From the NCBI GenBank assembly GCA_021802375.1, contig JAKAAL010000267.1, positions 1 through 6,266 of the forward strand: a DNA stretch of 6,266 nucleotides, given 5' to 3'. The position numbers were made by a program, and so were the translations under genes. The DNA is from Bacillota bacterium. GTDB taxonomy: Bacteria; Bacillota_E; Sulfobacillia; Sulfobacillales; Sulfobacillaceae. Of this stretch, positions 5,908 to 6,266 are shown in pieces. Under the pieces are notes generated by a model. It was not told where the DNA came from, searched no databases, and was given only the letters and a program-made list of their open reading frames with translations. How positions within the stretch are numbered: the first letter of the stretch is position 1; each line of letters begins with the position of its first letter.

Positions 5908-5971
5908 TGAAACGTGACACGTGCGGCCTCCTTTTGATAGGGTAAGAACGGTCAAAATAAGGAGGGTGAGC

Positions 5972-6241
5972 ATGAGTCAATCGTATACCGCAGAGTTTAA
6001 AACTCAGGTAATTCATGAAGTCCAGGAGACGCAGAATGCCACCCTGGTGGCCCGCCGCCATCAACTGAGCCCCAGTATGGTGCGGCGGTGGAGCCGCGAA
6101 GTACGACAAGACACGGGGAAAAGTGCCGGAGGGTTATCGCTCGCAGAAGAAAATGCCCAACTGAAACGTTTGGTGATCGATCGTGATTTGCAAATCGCGG
6201 TCCTCCAAGATGCGTTGCGAAAAAAGGGGATCCCGCGGTAA
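5972..6241 (+). CDS. IS3-family transposase OrfA (helix-turn-helix subunit)
   Basis: The 89-residue protein has the usual OrfA size and structure. The N-terminal half is an HTH_Tnp_1 (PF01527)-type DNA-binding domain: YTAEFKTQVIHEVQE (5-19), VARRHQLSPSMVRRWSREV (26-44) with the second helix ending in the conserved Trp. The C-terminal half (56-84) is a leucine-zipper-like coiled coil, LSLAEENAQLKRLVIDRDLQ and so on. It binds the IS ends and, fused to OrfB, forms the transposase. The start at 5972 is set by AAGGAGGG (5959-5966); an in-frame ATG at 5921 lies in the IS end and adds residues unlike the family. The gene ends at a TAA (6239-6241) just past a slippery A6G run. Confidence 0.9.
   Translation: MSQSYTAEFKTQVIHEVQETQNATLVARRHQLSPSMVRRWSREVRQDTGKSAGGLSLAEENAQLKRLVIDRDLQIAVLQDALRKKGIPR
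6220..6226 (+). promoter_or_regulatory. Programmed -1 frameshift site A-AAA-AAG
   Basis: The heptamer AAAAAAG sits in the orfA frame as CGA-AAA-AAG, exactly the phase needed for tandem -1 slippage. The -1 frame is open from there to the window end and reads GDPAVTELCQWAD, like the start of an IS3 OrfB. In this family such sites yield the OrfAB transposase. No clear stimulatory structure is visible in the 40 bases that follow. Confidence 0.75.
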
Positions 6242-6266
6242 CAGAATTGTGCCAATGGGCGGACAG
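6226..6266 (+). CDS. Start of transposase OrfB (partial, expressed by -1 frameshift)
   Basis: Reading the -1 frame after the slippery site gives GDPAVTELCQWAD and stays open to the end of the window. The V-x-x-L-C-x-W/L-A pattern is common at the N-terminus of IS3 OrfB, just before the SRSTYY-like segment. No ATG in this frame is visible; the TTG at 6247 is the only possible independent start. The DDE catalytic domain would lie outside the window. Confidence 0.6.

Larger units (their letters stand above)
5908..6266 (+). mobile_element. Left part of an IS3-family insertion sequence (continues past the window)
   Basis: From about 5908 (TGAAACGTGACACGTG) the sequence changes from the pectate-lyase-like gene to a transposase unit: a terminal region of about 60 bp, orfA, an A6G frameshift site, and the beginning of orfB. 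The exact tip is uncertain by about 10 bp, since TG occurs at both 5908 and 5915 and the right end and target duplication lie outside. An 11-bp dyad ACGTG-A-CACGT (5912-5922) sits at the presumed end. IS3 elements end in inverted repeats and duplicate 3-5 bp of target. Confidence 0.75.

Noticed and set aside
5933..5962. TTGATA-based promoter inside the IS left end
   Set aside because: No acceptable -10 box occurs at 16-18 bp spacing, so support is too weak.
1..6266. CRISPR array, tRNA, rRNA or riboswitch
   Set aside because: No regularly spaced repeats, cloverleaf or known aptamer pattern was seen on either strand.

Overview
The window suggests a Gram-positive, Firmicutes-like bacterium. Ribosome-binding sites are strong and G-rich (AGGAGGG and GGGGGG types), there is a lipobox lipoprotein, and there are several exported proteins with typical signal peptides. 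The mix of a TauE/SafE-type anion exporter, secreted proteins of unknown function and IS elements would suit an acidophilic sulfur-oxidising genus such as Sulfobacillus. That genus guess is inference from general impression, not from a marker gene.

Layout. 1-470: a broken DUF433-type antitoxin gene on the + strand, frameshifted in a short G run, then about 180 bp with no convincing gene. 468-1839 (- strand): a probable two-gene unit, a TauE/SafE membrane exporter followed 43 bp downstream by a GNAT acetyltransferase. 1840-1947: a divergent control region with a promoter candidate and two related CCC/GGG dyads. 1948-3906 (+): a large lipoprotein built from Asp-box (BNR/Ycf48-like) beta-propeller repeats. 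3907-4296: a mostly non-coding gap with one possible small or decayed gene on the - strand and a strong stem-loop. 4297-5151 (-): a secreted Ser/Ala-rich protein of unknown function with a perfect Shine-Dalgarno and a TTGACA promoter candidate. 5341-5907 (+): the N-terminal part of a Tat-exported pectate-lyase-superfamily protein, cut short at about 5905. From about 5908 to the window end: the left part of an IS3-family insertion sequence with complete orfA, an A6G slippery site and the first codons of orfB.

How the parts fit. The window has ordinary exporter and surface genes next to clear signs of gene decay: a frameshifted antitoxin, a pectate-lyase-like gene truncated at an IS, and a possible second frameshifted small gene. 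The most distinctive intact genes are the propeller lipoprotein, whose repeat spacing fits about 14 blades, and the Ser-rich secreted protein; neither has a function that can be read from sequence. I did not find a convincing new multi-gene system, and no CRISPR array, tRNA or rRNA is visible.
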